A model generated the notes under the pieces. That model was not told where the DNA came from. It saw nothing but the letters and a program-made list of their open reading frames with translations, and searched no databases. 64,000 nt of DNA. It comes from Marisediminitalea alba (lineage in GTDB: Bacteria; Pseudomonadota; Gammaproteobacteria; Enterobacterales; Alteromonadaceae). Positions 17,657 to 25,922 of this stretch are shown here, in pieces. The position numbers were made by a program, and so were the translations under genes. How positions within the stretch are numbered: the first letter of the stretch is position 1; the number at the start of each line of letters is the position of its first letter. Location: the NCBI RefSeq assembly GCF_002993365.1, contig NZ_PVNP01000204.1, forward strand, positions 59,737 through 123,736, given 5' to 3'.

Positions 17657-18973
17657 ATGAGAAAGATATATAGACCTCAATTACTCACTGATTTATTTAA
17701 GCAAATGCCGCGGCCGCACCGTATTGGTCTGGTGGCAGCCAGTGCATTTGTTGGATTACTCATTTTACTGCCATCAGAAAAGGTGGAAGCGTCGCGTCAT
17801 ACCGAGTCGCTGATCCTGGAAACCGGCAAGCGTTATCCCCTGTCGATGACGTTAACGCAATCCGATGTGATCATTGAGCAGGATGATGAACCTCAGTGGC
17901 AAACCTACACGGTGAAAAGCGGCGATACGCTGGCCAAAATATTCAAACGCGCCGGATTAAGCCCTAAAGATACCTACGCAGTCAGCCATGCAGGTGAACA
18001 GGCAAAAACCCTGGTAACCCTGCTGCCCGGTGACAAGCTGGATCTCAACGTGATTGATAATCAGTTTGCCGGTTTACGTTATGCCCTGTCGCCTACCGAT
18101 ACTTTGTATATCGAACCTCAGGAAGACAGCGACGAACTGCTATCCCACATAGACAGCAAAGCGGTAGAAGTGCGTCACAATTTTGCCCAGGGTGAGATTA
18201 CCTCAAGCTTCTGGAACGCTGGTGTAGCCGCTGGCCTCACAGATAACCAGATTATGCACCTGGCCGGTATATTTGGCTGGGATATCGACTTTGCCATGGA
18301 AATCCGTGGCGGCGATACGTTTAACGTAGTGTATGAAGAACGCTATATTGACGGCGAGTTTGTTGGCTATGGCGATATTGTTGCTGCAGAATTTGTTAAC
18401 CAGGGTGAAAAATTTGCCGCCATTCAGCACGAAGACGGCAGCTACTACACTCCTGAAGGTCGCAGTATGCGCAAGAGCTTCCTGCGCGCGCCAATCAACT
18501 TTAAGTACGTTAGCTCCAACTTTAGCAAGGCACGTTTTCACCCGGTTCAAAAGCGCTGGAAAGCGCATCGCGGTACCGACTATGTTGCAGCCGTAGGCAC
18601 TCCGGTGATGGCAGCCGGCGATGGTAAGGTGATTGAAGCCAGCTACAACAAATACAATGGTAATTATGTATTTATCCAGCACGGTGAAAAATACACCACC
18701 AAATACCTGCACTTTAAAAAGAAAGCCGTAAAGAAAGGTGACATTGTAAAACAGGGTCAAACCATAGGTTATCTTGGTAGTACCGGGCTGGCATCAGGCC
18801 CCCACGTACATTACGAGTTTTTAGTCGACGGTGTGCATCGCAACCCGCGCACCGTAGATTTACCCAAGGCACTGCCTATCGACCCGAAACAGCGCGATGC
18901 CTTTATGCAAATCGCCGAGCAACGCCTCGCTCAACTCGGCACTTCACGCCGTATAATGCTGGCCATGCAATAA
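17657..18973 (+). CDS. mepM: Murein DD-endopeptidase, MepM-like (OapA/LysM/M23)
   Basis: A cell-wall hydrolase that cuts peptide crosslinks to allow new strand insertion. The protein has about 438 residues. One membrane anchor or uncleaved signal (IGLVAASAFVGLLILLPS, about 27-44) is followed by an OapA/LysM-like region (YTVKSGDTLAKIFKRAGL), a Csd3-type middle domain, and the M23 zinc peptidase with HRGTDYV (first His and Asp ligands) and HVHYEF (the HxH pair). The ATG at 17657 is preferred; the frame is open to 17609. It is four bases ahead of anmK, which recycles the anhydro-muropeptides that cell-wall turnover yields. Confidence 0.93.
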   Translation: MRKIYRPQLLTDLFKQMPRPHRIGLVAASAFVGLLILLPSEKVEASRHTESLILETGKRYPLSMTLTQSDVIIEQDDEPQWQTYTVKSGDTLAKIFKRAGLSPKDTYAVSHAGEQAKTLVTLLPGDKLDLNVIDNQFAGLRYALSPTDTLYIEPQEDSDELLSHIDSKAVEVRHNFAQGEITSSFWNAGVAAGLTDNQIMHLAGIFGWDIDFAMEIRGGDTFNVVYEERYIDGEFVGYGDIVAAEFVNQGEKFAAIQHEDGSYYTPEGRSMRKSFLRAPINFKYVSSNFSKARFHPVQKRWKAHRGTDYVAAVGTPVMAAGDGKVIEASYNKYNGNYVFIQHGEKYTTKYLHFKKKAVKKGDIVKQGQTIGYLGSTGLASGPHVHYEFLVDGVHRNPRTVDLPKALPIDPKQRDAFMQIAEQRLAQLGTSRRIMLAMQ

Positions 18974-18977
18974 ACCC

Positions 18978-20105
18978 ATGGCCTACTATATTGGCGTGAT
19001 GTCGGGAACCAGTATGGATGGTGTAGACGCCATCCTGACTGATATTACCGATACTTCCATCGCGCCAATAGCCGCAGTTTCAATACCTTACCCAGCCGAA
19101 CTTCTCGAACTACTGCATCAGCTTTGCACTGTTAGTCCCAACGAAATCAATCACCTTGGCCAGGCCGATCGGGCCGTAGGCCGGGTATTTGCTGAAGCGG
19201 TAAACAAATTGCTGGCAGAACAGCACTTGTCACCGGCGGACATCCGCGCTATTGGCTCTCATGGTCAAACCGTTCGTCACTATCCCGATGGCCCTCCCGG
19301 CCACCAGGATGACAATGGCTTTACCCTGCAAATCGGCGATCCTAATACTATTAGCTCTCTAACAGGCATTGATGTGGTCGCCGATTTTCGCCGTAAAGAC
19401 ATTGCCTATGGTGGCCAGGGCGCGCCATTAGTACCAGCCTTTCACGCAGCCAGGTTTGCCGAAGCCGGCGAACATCGTGCAATCGTAAATATCGGCGGCT
19501 TTGCCAATATTACCGTGCTCGAGGGCGTTGATGCCGGAGCGACCCGCGGCTTTGATACCGGGCCAGGCAATACGCTGATGGACGCCTGGTGTTTACAGCA
19601 CCTGAACCAACCCTTCGACCGCGACGGTAACTGGGCTGCCAGCGGCACGGTTAACCAGCCATTATTGAATAGCCTGCTCGCCGACCCGTATTTCTCGGGT
19701 ACCGGGCCAAAAAGTACCGGCCGGGAATATTTTAATCTGGTCTGGCTACGCCATCACCTGCATGACATGGGTACCAGTATCGCCCCCGAAGATGTTCAGG
19801 CCACCCTGCTGGCCCTTACGGCTACTACCATTGCCAATGCAATACGAGCACTGGAACAGGTAAAGCAGTGTTATGTGTGCGGTGGCGGTGCGTTTAACGG
19901 TGAGTTAATGACGCAGTTAGGCGAACTACTCCCGGACTGTACAGTTAAAGCCACGGATAGCCTGGCATTGCACCCGCAGTGGGTTGAGGGCGTTGCCTTT
20001 GCCTGGCTGGCGTGGGCCTATTTACACCGGGTGCCGGGTAATGTGCCAAATGTCACCGGCGCATCCCGCGCGGTGGTGCTCGGTAGCCTGACACTGGCTG
20101 ATTGA
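18978..20105 (+). CDS. anmK: Anhydro-N-acetylmuramic acid kinase
   Basis: AnmK opens the 1,6-anhydro ring of anhMurNAc and phosphorylates it, so wall fragments can re-enter amino-sugar metabolism. The 375-residue protein has the ASKHA-type ATP site: GVMSGTSMDGVD at the N terminus, IGSHGQTVRH, DFRRKDIAYGGQGAPLVPAFH, NIGGFANIT, GFDTGPGNTLMDAW and VCGGGAFNGELM. It follows mepM with a 4-bp gap, so the two surely share a transcript. Confidence 0.97.
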   Translation: MAYYIGVMSGTSMDGVDAILTDITDTSIAPIAAVSIPYPAELLELLHQLCTVSPNEINHLGQADRAVGRVFAEAVNKLLAEQHLSPADIRAIGSHGQTVRHYPDGPPGHQDDNGFTLQIGDPNTISSLTGIDVVADFRRKDIAYGGQGAPLVPAFHAARFAEAGEHRAIVNIGGFANITVLEGVDAGATRGFDTGPGNTLMDAWCLQHLNQPFDRDGNWAASGTVNQPLLNSLLADPYFSGTGPKSTGREYFNLVWLRHHLHDMGTSIAPEDVQATLLALTATTIANAIRALEQVKQCYVCGGGAFNGELMTQLGELLPDCTVKATDSLALHPQWVEGVAFAWLAWAYLHRVPGNVPNVTGASRAVVLGSLTLAD

Positions 20106-20138
20106 TTAACCTACCTGAATCGTAAGGGAAAACGGATA

Positions 20139-20603
20139 ATGCGTAAACTTGATGAAACCGATATAGCCATACTGGCCTGTATCTTTAAAGACCCCTGCAT
20201 TACCAACAAAGCCATTGCCAGCCATGTGGATCTGGCGCCGTCTTCCTGCCTTGAACGCATCAAACGCTTGCAAAATGAGGGGATAATTTTAGGCGCCCGC
20301 AGCCAGTTTAATTACACCTTACTCGGCGGCCATATTCAGGCCATGGTGGCGGTCCGGCTGGCCTCACATAACCGTGATACCGTTGCTCAGTTTCAGCAGC
20401 AGCTGGTCGGGCAAAAAGAAGTGCTCAGTGTGTTTCATATGGGCGGTGAAAACGACTTTTTACTCCATGTGTGTGTACCCGATGCATTGCATCTGCGCGA
20501 CTTTATTTTTACTCAGGTAACCGGCCGGGATGAGGTAGTCCACGTAGAAACCACCCTCATTTACGATCACGTCACCAGCAACTCCCTGCCCTACTTCGGA
20601 TAA
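20139..20603 (+). CDS. Lrp/AsnC family transcriptional regulator
   Basis: A 154-residue regulator with an N-terminal winged helix-turn-helix (LDETDIAILACIFKDPCITNKAIASHVDLAPSSCLERIKRL, about 3-45) and a C-terminal RAM effector-binding domain (about 66-145). Family members sense amino acids and bind DNA as octamers. It sits between anmK and the Old Yellow Enzyme gene. The amino-acid-type PLP enzyme and dehydrogenase 1.3-3 kb downstream are possible targets, because their shared promoter holds twin AT-rich dyads; this is inference. Confidence 0.9.
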   Translation: MRKLDETDIAILACIFKDPCITNKAIASHVDLAPSSCLERIKRLQNEGIILGARSQFNYTLLGGHIQAMVAVRLASHNRDTVAQFQQQLVGQKEVLSVFHMGGENDFLLHVCVPDALHLRDFIFTQVTGRDEVVHVETTLIYDHVTSNSLPYFG

Positions 20604-20678
20604 ACTAAAAACCACCTTGCTGCGTAATAAAGAAGTTGGCGCATGAGCGCCAGATTTACTACACCGCAAGGAGATTTG

Positions 20679-21803
20679 ATGACAGCACCGCATTTATTAT
20701 CCCCGGTCACATTTGCTGGCCAGGAGCTGAAAAACCGTATGGTACTTGCCCCACTCACCCGAGGCCGTGCCGGCCCGGACCGAGTCCCAAATAAAATTAT
20801 GGGCGATTACTATGTACAGCGCGCTTCAGGCGGCCTGCTGATCAGCGAGGCCACCAGCATTTCACCAGAGGGCAATGGCTGGGTGGACGCACCGGGCATC
20901 TATACCAGCGAGATGACGGCCGGGTGGAAAAGTATTACCGACAGAGTACACGCTGCAGGTGGTCGAATGGTGTTACAACTGTGGCACACCGGCCGGGCCT
21001 CGCACAGCGACTTCCATAACGGCGAGCTGCCTTTTTCTGCATCGGCGGTTGCCATTAACGATGGCGATGGTATTTATACCCCAAAAGGCAAAAAGCCCTT
21101 TGAAGTGCCGCGCCCCATGGCTGTTGAAGACATTAAGCGCACTGTGGAAGACTATCGTCAGGCTGCTATCAATGCCAAAGAAGCAGGTTTTGACGGCGTT
21201 GAAGTTCACGCTGCGAATGGCTATCTGATTAATCAGTTTCTTGATAGCCGCAGTAATCAGCGTGACGACGACTATGGCGGCAGTCTGGAAAATCGTTACC
21301 GTTTCTTAGCCGAAGTCATGCAGGTGGTTCTTGAAGTCTGGCCTGCCGAACAGGTTGGCGTGCGCTTATCCCCTAACGGCGTGTTTAACGATATGGGCGC
21401 CGACGACTACAAAGAAACCTATATGTTTGTGGCAGATAAGCTCAATCAATTGGGCATCGGCTATCTGCATGTGATGGACGGCCTGGCTTTTGGTTTTCAT
21501 GAACGCGGCGAAGCCATGACCCTGCAGGAGTTCCGTCATGTGTATAAAGGATTACTGATAGGTAACTGTGGCTACGACAAAGACACCGCCGAGCAACGTA
21601 TCAGCAGCGGCGACGCTGATATGATTGCCTTTGGCCGCCCCTGGATCACTAACCCTGATTTACCGGTCAGGTTTGCTAATGACTATCCGCTTGAGTCATT
21701 CGATGATCCGAGTCACTGGTACGGTGGCGGTAGCGAGGGCTACAGCGATTATTCAGACTACGAAGAAGCGACTGGCATCGACCAGGCCGAAAAGCTCGTA
21801 TAA
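20679..21803 (+). CDS. Old Yellow Enzyme family alkene reductase (NemA-like)
   Basis: A 374-residue FMN-dependent NAD(P)H oxidoreductase that reduces activated C=C bonds or nitro-esters. Family marks are the N-terminal LKNRMVLAPLTRGRA, the WHTGRASHSDF segment, the active site VEVHAANGYLINQFLDSRSNQR, the DYGGSLENRYRF motif, and the C-terminal FGRPWITNPDLP flavin site. The start at 20679 is fixed by an AAGGAGATTTG ribosome site. It could be called nemA by similarity, but the family has many substrates. The C terminus has an odd tail with repeated Tyr-Ser-Asp (YSDYSDYEEATG). Confidence 0.92.
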   Translation: MTAPHLLSPVTFAGQELKNRMVLAPLTRGRAGPDRVPNKIMGDYYVQRASGGLLISEATSISPEGNGWVDAPGIYTSEMTAGWKSITDRVHAAGGRMVLQLWHTGRASHSDFHNGELPFSASAVAINDGDGIYTPKGKKPFEVPRPMAVEDIKRTVEDYRQAAINAKEAGFDGVEVHAANGYLINQFLDSRSNQRDDDYGGSLENRYRFLAEVMQVVLEVWPAEQVGVRLSPNGVFNDMGADDYKETYMFVADKLNQLGIGYLHVMDGLAFGFHERGEAMTLQEFRHVYKGLLIGNCGYDKDTAEQRISSGDADMIAFGRPWITNPDLPVRFANDYPLESFDDPSHWYGGGSEGYSDYSDYEEATGIDQAEKLV

Positions 21804-21836
21804 AAGCCTCGTATAACCTGGCAATTAAGTAACAAT

Positions 21837-21862
21837 GGGGTATCTGCAGATACCCCGTTTTA
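21837..21862 (+). terminator. Rho-independent terminator after the alkene reductase
   Basis: Perfect palindromic stem GGGGTATCTG / CAGATACCCC (21837-21856) followed by GTTTT, 33 bp after the stop codon. Confidence 0.75.
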
Positions 21863-21875
21863 CTCTCTAGCTCAA

Positions 21876-23657
21876 TTACTTCAGCATTTCTACCAGTGTC
21901 GGTTGCGAGCCGTAATATTGAGCGTGGACCTCTGCCGCCACGCGCTGGTGTAATTCATCCAGTCGGGCCGCCGCCATAAAGCTATCACTAAACCCGGGAT
22001 GAATCGGATCGATAGCCTGCTTTAGCGCCAGTACAAAATGCGCGATGAGTGATTTAACACAGTCACAGCCCATGGCAATACGCATGGTGGTTAGTGCAAT
22101 GCTGGCCTTTTGCTGCTCCGCCCGACTCATTTCAGAATGAGAGGTTAGCGCCGGGCACAGGATCAGCGTGTTGGTCTGACCGATGCTTATCTGATGGCCG
22201 AAAGCAGGTTCCAGCGAATCAAAGAAGCGCGCAAATTGCACCCGGTCGAGTTCCGGCAGATCAAGCTCAGCGGTAAACAAAGCACAAGGCCAGCCATGAC
22301 TGTGTTGCTGTTCGCGCAGGCCAGCATTTTCATGGTGACTCAGGGCATGACTGTTTACTTTAATGTGCGGATGGGAGTCGAGGAAATGGGTAAATACCTG
22401 AGTATTAATCACCTTGGTTAGCATCCGTTGAGTCAGCGTTTTCATGCCGGTCAGCACGTCAAAGGCCTTCTCTGAATCAAGGAATGCGCCCTTAATATAA
22501 TACACGTCCCAGAACAGGGTTTGCGACCAGTCGACGCCCTCACAGCTGGTGCCTTTGGGTTGGAACATACGGTGATTTTCGCCAATGACCACGCCTGCTG
22601 TAGTGGTGCCGGTACCGCAAATATCTTTGGTGTAACTGTGCACTACATAGTCCGGCCGGCATTGTTTATCGGCATGTTGCAGGGGCTTATGCAGCACTGG
22701 CGTAGCCAGCGTGGAATCAAGCATGACCAGCAGTTGCTGTGCATGGGCCAGTTTGCAGATACCCGGCACATCCAGTACCAGTCCATGAGGGTTGCAGGGC
22801 GATTCAATGTACACATGCAAACGGTTACCGGCTGCCAGCTTATCGGCATACTGCTGTTGAACGTTGGCAAGATGATCGGCAAATTCCTCTGCCGAATAGC
22901 CGTCGAACCAGGCCAGCGTTACGTTTAAGCGGTTCTCGCGGGCGAAGAAATCATGTAGCAACTGATACACGCCACCATACACATTACGCGACACAATCAG
23001 AATATCACCGTGGCTTAGTACATTTGATAACAGCGCATCAATAGCCGCCATACCGGAGTTGAAGTTCCAGGCCAGATAAGCACCAGCCTGATCCCCTGCT
23101 TCCAGATCCACAATGGCATTGGCCAGTGAAATATTGGTTGGATTCATTAACCGACTGTAGATCTGATGCGTTGATTCTTTACCTTCAAAAGCGTCTTCTA
23201 TCCACTCCGTGCAGGCATATACGTATGTTGCGGTTTTCACTACCGCAGGTGTCGCCGAGAACAGCGCCGGCACATTGTCAAAAATCGGGTAGTGTTGCGG
23301 CGCGGATTTATTCAGACTCTGCCAGGTTTGCCGAAAGGGGTTTTGCAGAGTATCGAGTACTTTGGCTATCTGAAACGACAGGAACTTTTTTGCATTGAAA
23401 TAGCTCAGCTTGTCGCTTTGATCTAACCTTTCCAGGGTATCTCGTGTAACCTGCCAGAGTTGCTGGACACCCTGCTGCGCACCATACAGGTGTCGTGCCG
23501 TATCAGCCAGCGCCTGACCGTAAGCGGTATCAGGGCGAATGTTAAAATGCGCCAGTTGCTCTTCTACCAGTTGCTCTACCGAGTTAGCGTCGCTGGTATG
23601 ACGGCGGGGCGACAGTGGACGACAGGTCTCCACGGATAACGATTGGTTTGATTTCAT
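21876..23657 (-). CDS. Long Cys/Met-metabolism PLP-dependent enzyme (methionine gamma-lyase-like)
   Basis: A 593-residue member of the trans-sulfuration PLP family, about 190 residues longer than cystathionine or methionine gamma-lyases. The N-terminal 140 residues are an extra helical domain. The PLP core follows: AYLAWNFNSGMAAIDALLSNVL (phosphate-binding region), RNVYGGVYQLLHDFF, YIESPCNPHG, MLDSTLATPVLHKPLQH, and HSYTKDICGTGTTTAG holding the Schiff-base lysine. The usual ATKY motif is changed to YTKD, so the substrate may differ from standard members. The C terminus has two Cys in MGCDCV. It is divergent from a 2-hydroxyacid dehydrogenase, which suggests joint breakdown of an amino acid to a keto- then a hydroxy-acid; this is inference. 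Confidence 0.8.
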   Translation of the reverse strand: MKSNQSLSVETCRPLSPRRHTSDANSVEQLVEEQLAHFNIRPDTAYGQALADTARHLYGAQQGVQQLWQVTRDTLERLDQSDKLSYFNAKKFLSFQIAKVLDTLQNPFRQTWQSLNKSAPQHYPIFDNVPALFSATPAVVKTATYVYACTEWIEDAFEGKESTHQIYSRLMNPTNISLANAIVDLEAGDQAGAYLAWNFNSGMAAIDALLSNVLSHGDILIVSRNVYGGVYQLLHDFFARENRLNVTLAWFDGYSAEEFADHLANVQQQYADKLAAGNRLHVYIESPCNPHGLVLDVPGICKLAHAQQLLVMLDSTLATPVLHKPLQHADKQCRPDYVVHSYTKDICGTGTTTAGVVIGENHRMFQPKGTSCEGVDWSQTLFWDVYYIKGAFLDSEKAFDVLTGMKTLTQRMLTKVINTQVFTHFLDSHPHIKVNSHALSHHENAGLREQQHSHGWPCALFTAELDLPELDRVQFARFFDSLEPAFGHQISIGQTNTLILCPALTSHSEMSRAEQQKASIALTTMRIAMGCDCVKSLIAHFVLALKQAIDPIHPGFSDSFMAAARLDELHQRVAAEVHAQYYGSQPTLVEMLK

Positions 23658-23681
23658 ATGAGTTCCTTTTTGCTTTAAGCT

Positions 23682-23723
23682 GAATATAATTCGGATTTAA
23701 CACAAAATTAAGGAATATAATTC
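23682..23723. promoter_or_regulatory. Twin AT-rich dyads in divergent promoter
   Basis: The 11-bp sequence GAATATAATTC occurs twice, at 23682-23692 and 23713-23723, with starts 31 bp apart (about three helical turns). They lie between the PLP enzyme and dehydrogenase genes. Each is a near-dyad and could be an operator, possibly for the Lrp-type protein encoded at 20139. Confidence 0.45.
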
Positions 23724-23759
23724 ACATAAAAATCACAAATAGGAAACTTTTCTTTACTT

Positions 23760-24722
23760 ATGTCCACTTCCACGTCATCTGCCATCTGGCAATTCAGCAT
23801 CTTAAGCCGCGACTACCAGGTTTACTCAGAGCTTCTTGCGCCTTTGTTACCAGACAACGTCCGCTTGTCGGTTGCTACCGATGACCCTGAACAGTTTGAT
23901 TGCCAGCACGTCCAGCTAGCGCTGGGCGATCCCGATTTGCTGGCACAGGTCGTTAACCAATGCCCGCAATTATGCTGGCTACAATCCACCTTTGCCGGAA
24001 ATGCGCCGTTATTACGCGCAGGCAAACGGGATTATCAGCTAACCGGAGTAAAGGGGATATTCGATCAGCAAATGCGCGAGTACGTGTTTTCCTATTTGTT
24101 ATATTTTACGCGCAATATTGAGGGCTTTGCCCTGGCGGGGCAGGCGCCGGCGAATAAATGGCAACCGCCGGGATTTGACGCGCTGGCCGGAAAAACGCTG
24201 GGCATCGCCGGGGCCGGTGATATTGCCGCGAGTCTGGTTGATGTGGCAACGGTATTTGATATGAAAGTGGTGGGGCTTAATCGCCGTGGCAGCGCCACAG
24301 CCGACTACACGCAGGTGTTTACGCCCGATAACAAACTGGAATTTGCCGCTGCCTGTGACTTTGTGCTGAGCCTGCTGCCAGACACACCCGCAACCCGTCA
24401 TTTCATCGATGCGGAATTTTTAGCAGCCATGGCACCACACAGTATTCTGATAAACGCCGGAAGAGGTGTAGTGGTTGATGATAATGCCCTGATCCAGGCA
24501 CTTTCCACACGGCAACTGCACGCAGCGGTGCTCGACGTTTTTGTGGATGAACCTTTAGCCGACGATCACCCCTACTGGACATTGCCCAATGCTTACGTCA
24601 CCCAGCATACGGCGGCCATTTCCAGAGAGCAGGACGTGGCGGTGATATTTAAGGGCAACCTTATCCGGTTTCTTGAAAACGCCCCGCTCATCTACCTTTT
24701 TGACTTCGATCGGGGGTATTAA
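23760..24722 (+). CDS. D-isomer 2-hydroxyacid dehydrogenase family protein
   Basis: A 320-residue NAD(P)-dependent oxidoreductase that interconverts 2-keto and 2-hydroxy acids. The NAD site reads LGIAGAGDIAASL (a shifted GxGxxA/G pattern). Catalytic residues are the Arg in LINAGRGVVVDD, the Glu in DVFVDEPLADDHPYW, and the His in VTQHTAA. It resembles GhrA-like hydroxypyruvate/glyoxylate reductases. It is transcribed away from the PLP enzyme. The 3' end overlaps the convergent GST-like gene by 4 bp. The substrate is not known. Confidence 0.88.
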   Translation: MSTSTSSAIWQFSILSRDYQVYSELLAPLLPDNVRLSVATDDPEQFDCQHVQLALGDPDLLAQVVNQCPQLCWLQSTFAGNAPLLRAGKRDYQLTGVKGIFDQQMREYVFSYLLYFTRNIEGFALAGQAPANKWQPPGFDALAGKTLGIAGAGDIAASLVDVATVFDMKVVGLNRRGSATADYTQVFTPDNKLEFAAACDFVLSLLPDTPATRHFIDAEFLAAMAPHSILINAGRGVVVDDNALIQALSTRQLHAAVLDVFVDEPLADDHPYWTLPNAYVTQHTAAISREQDVAVIFKGNLIRFLENAPLIYLFDFDRGY

Positions 24723-25291
24723 ACCCGTGGATCGGTTGTGGCGATATCGGCCTGAGTCTGCTGCTGTTGCCAAAAGTCCTGTAGCGCAGGATATGCATCG
24801 AAGCTGGCTAATTCTCTGAAGGCTACCCAGTCTAATAAACAGAACAGGCAGATTGCCGGATAATCCCATTGCGAGAAATGCCCGGCCTCAACATCACCGT
24901 TCAGCGTGGTCAGCAAGGTGTCGATGCGTTCGTTATTGAGTTTGAAAAACAGCTTTTCCGGCTGATTAGCAATGTCGGAGCGCTTAAGCATCATCAACTG
25001 CACAAACGTATCGTTGGCCGCATCAATCAGGGTCAGACGATTTTCTTCAAGCCAGCTTAGAGGGGCCAGCGCAAACTTTTCGCTCAGATACCGAAACACC
25101 ACTCTGGAGTCATAAATAATTAACTCGCCATCTTCCAGCATTGGTACTTTGAGGGCCGGATTCTTGGCTCTCAACAGTTCGCGGCCTGGCCCGGCAAAAA
25201 TATCCATATTGATAAACTCATAGTCTTTACCGGATAAAAATAAGCGAATGCGACGAACATAGGGCGACGTGGTAGAGCCATAAAGTTTCAT
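24719..25291 (-). CDS. Glutathione S-transferase-like protein
   Basis: A 190-residue protein with an N-terminal thioredoxin-fold GST domain (MKLYGSTTSPYVRRIRLFLSGKDYEFINMDIF; the Ser/Tyr-rich SPYVRR stretch is the glutathione-site region, and VPMLEDGELIIYDSRVVFRYLSEKF holds the cis-Pro and the glutathione gamma-Glu contact) and a helical C-terminal domain. It is shorter than E. coli SspA and differs in the N-terminal motif, so I do not call it sspA. The role could be conjugation or regulation. It is downstream of erpA but separated from it by a terminator. Confidence 0.85.
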   Translation of the reverse strand: MKLYGSTTSPYVRRIRLFLSGKDYEFINMDIFAGPGRELLRAKNPALKVPMLEDGELIIYDSRVVFRYLSEKFALAPLSWLEENRLTLIDAANDTFVQLMMLKRSDIANQPEKLFFKLNNERIDTLLTTLNGDVEAGHFSQWDYPAICLFCLLDWVAFRELASFDAYPALQDFWQQQQTQADIATTDPRV

Positions 25292-25334
25292 AGAGTTATT
25301 CCCTGTACACTAAAATTAAAAGAAGCCAGAAAGT

Positions 25335-25360
25335 AAAAAGCAGCCCTTAGGCTGCTTTAG
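25335..25360 (-). terminator. Rho-independent terminator of erpA
   Basis: Stem AAAGCAGCC / GGCTGCTTT (25337-25345 and 25350-25358); on the minus strand it is followed by a T run, 10 bp after the erpA stop. Confidence 0.8.
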
Positions 25361-25367
25361 ATAATCA

Positions 25368-25712
25368 TTAAACGCTGAAGCTGGCTCCGCAGCCGCAGGT
25401 AGTTGTAGCATTCGGGTTATTCACCAGAAACCGTGAACCCTCCAAGCCATCCACGTAATCAACCGTGCCGCCCACCAGGTACTGTAGACTCATCGGGTCA
25501 ACAACCAATGTGACCTCGTTCTTTTCAATGGCCATATCGCCTTCATTCACTTTCTCGTCGAAAGTAAAACCGTACTGAAACCCCGAACAACCGCCGCCGG
25601 TAACATAGACCCGCAGCTTCAGGTTCGGATTTTCTTCTTCTTCCACCAATTCGCGGACTTTCAATGCCGCCGCATCTGAAAAATCAATGGGTAACGCCAT
25701 TTCTACTGACAT
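25368..25712 (-). CDS. erpA: Iron-sulfur cluster insertion protein ErpA
   Basis: An A-type carrier that gives Fe-S clusters to apoproteins, essential for isoprenoid enzymes IspG/IspH in many bacteria. The 114-residue protein carries the three conserved cysteines: GGGCSGFQYGF and the C-terminal TCGCGASF pair. The start at 25712 is chosen because GAGGTGA precedes the ATG; a GTG two codons earlier lies within that ribosome site. The upstream region carries a sigma-70 promoter overlapped by a sequence close to the IscR type 1 consensus, as expected for this gene. Confidence 0.97.
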   Translation of the reverse strand: MSVEMALPIDFSDAAALKVRELVEEEENPNLKLRVYVTGGGCSGFQYGFTFDEKVNEGDMAIEKNEVTLVVDPMSLQYLVGGTVDYVDGLEGSRFLVNNPNATTTCGCGASFSV

Positions 25713-25758
25713 ATTCACCTCAATCCTGGGCCGACCACACTCGGCAATTAATAGCGCT

Positions 25759-25791
25759 ATTATCTAATACCTGAGTAAATACATCAACTAT
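25759..25791 (-). promoter_or_regulatory. erpA promoter with IscR type 1-like operator
   Basis: On the minus strand TTGATG (25787-25782) and GATAAT (25764-25759) are separated by 17 bp. Over the -35 region, 25767-25791 matches the published E. coli IscR type 1 consensus at 21 of 25 positions, with both outer ATA/TAT arms intact. A perfect 14-bp palindrome TAATAGCGCTATTA (25749-25762) overlaps the -10 element. Confidence 0.65.
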
Positions 25792-25922
25792 TGTCAGCCG
25801 TGTTCTGACCGCGGCTGACCAGTATATACACCTCGCCTTCTATACGCATTCTGCCCTTAGTGGGTTTACTGTCGCCAGGTTTGTGACTAAATTTGACAGA
25901 CAGGCTGAAGAAGGTGATTGCC

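Noticed and set aside
20637..20652. Terminator after the Lrp-type gene
   Set aside because: A 6-bp TGGCGC/GCGCCA hairpin exists but no T run follows; it may be only a leader structure of the reductase gene.
22521..22928. 135-codon plus-strand ORF
   Set aside because: Antisense to the PLP enzyme with no recognisable protein features.
24719..25291. sspA
   Set aside because: GST-like fold, but length and the N-terminal motif differ from stringent starvation protein A and no sspB neighbour is present.
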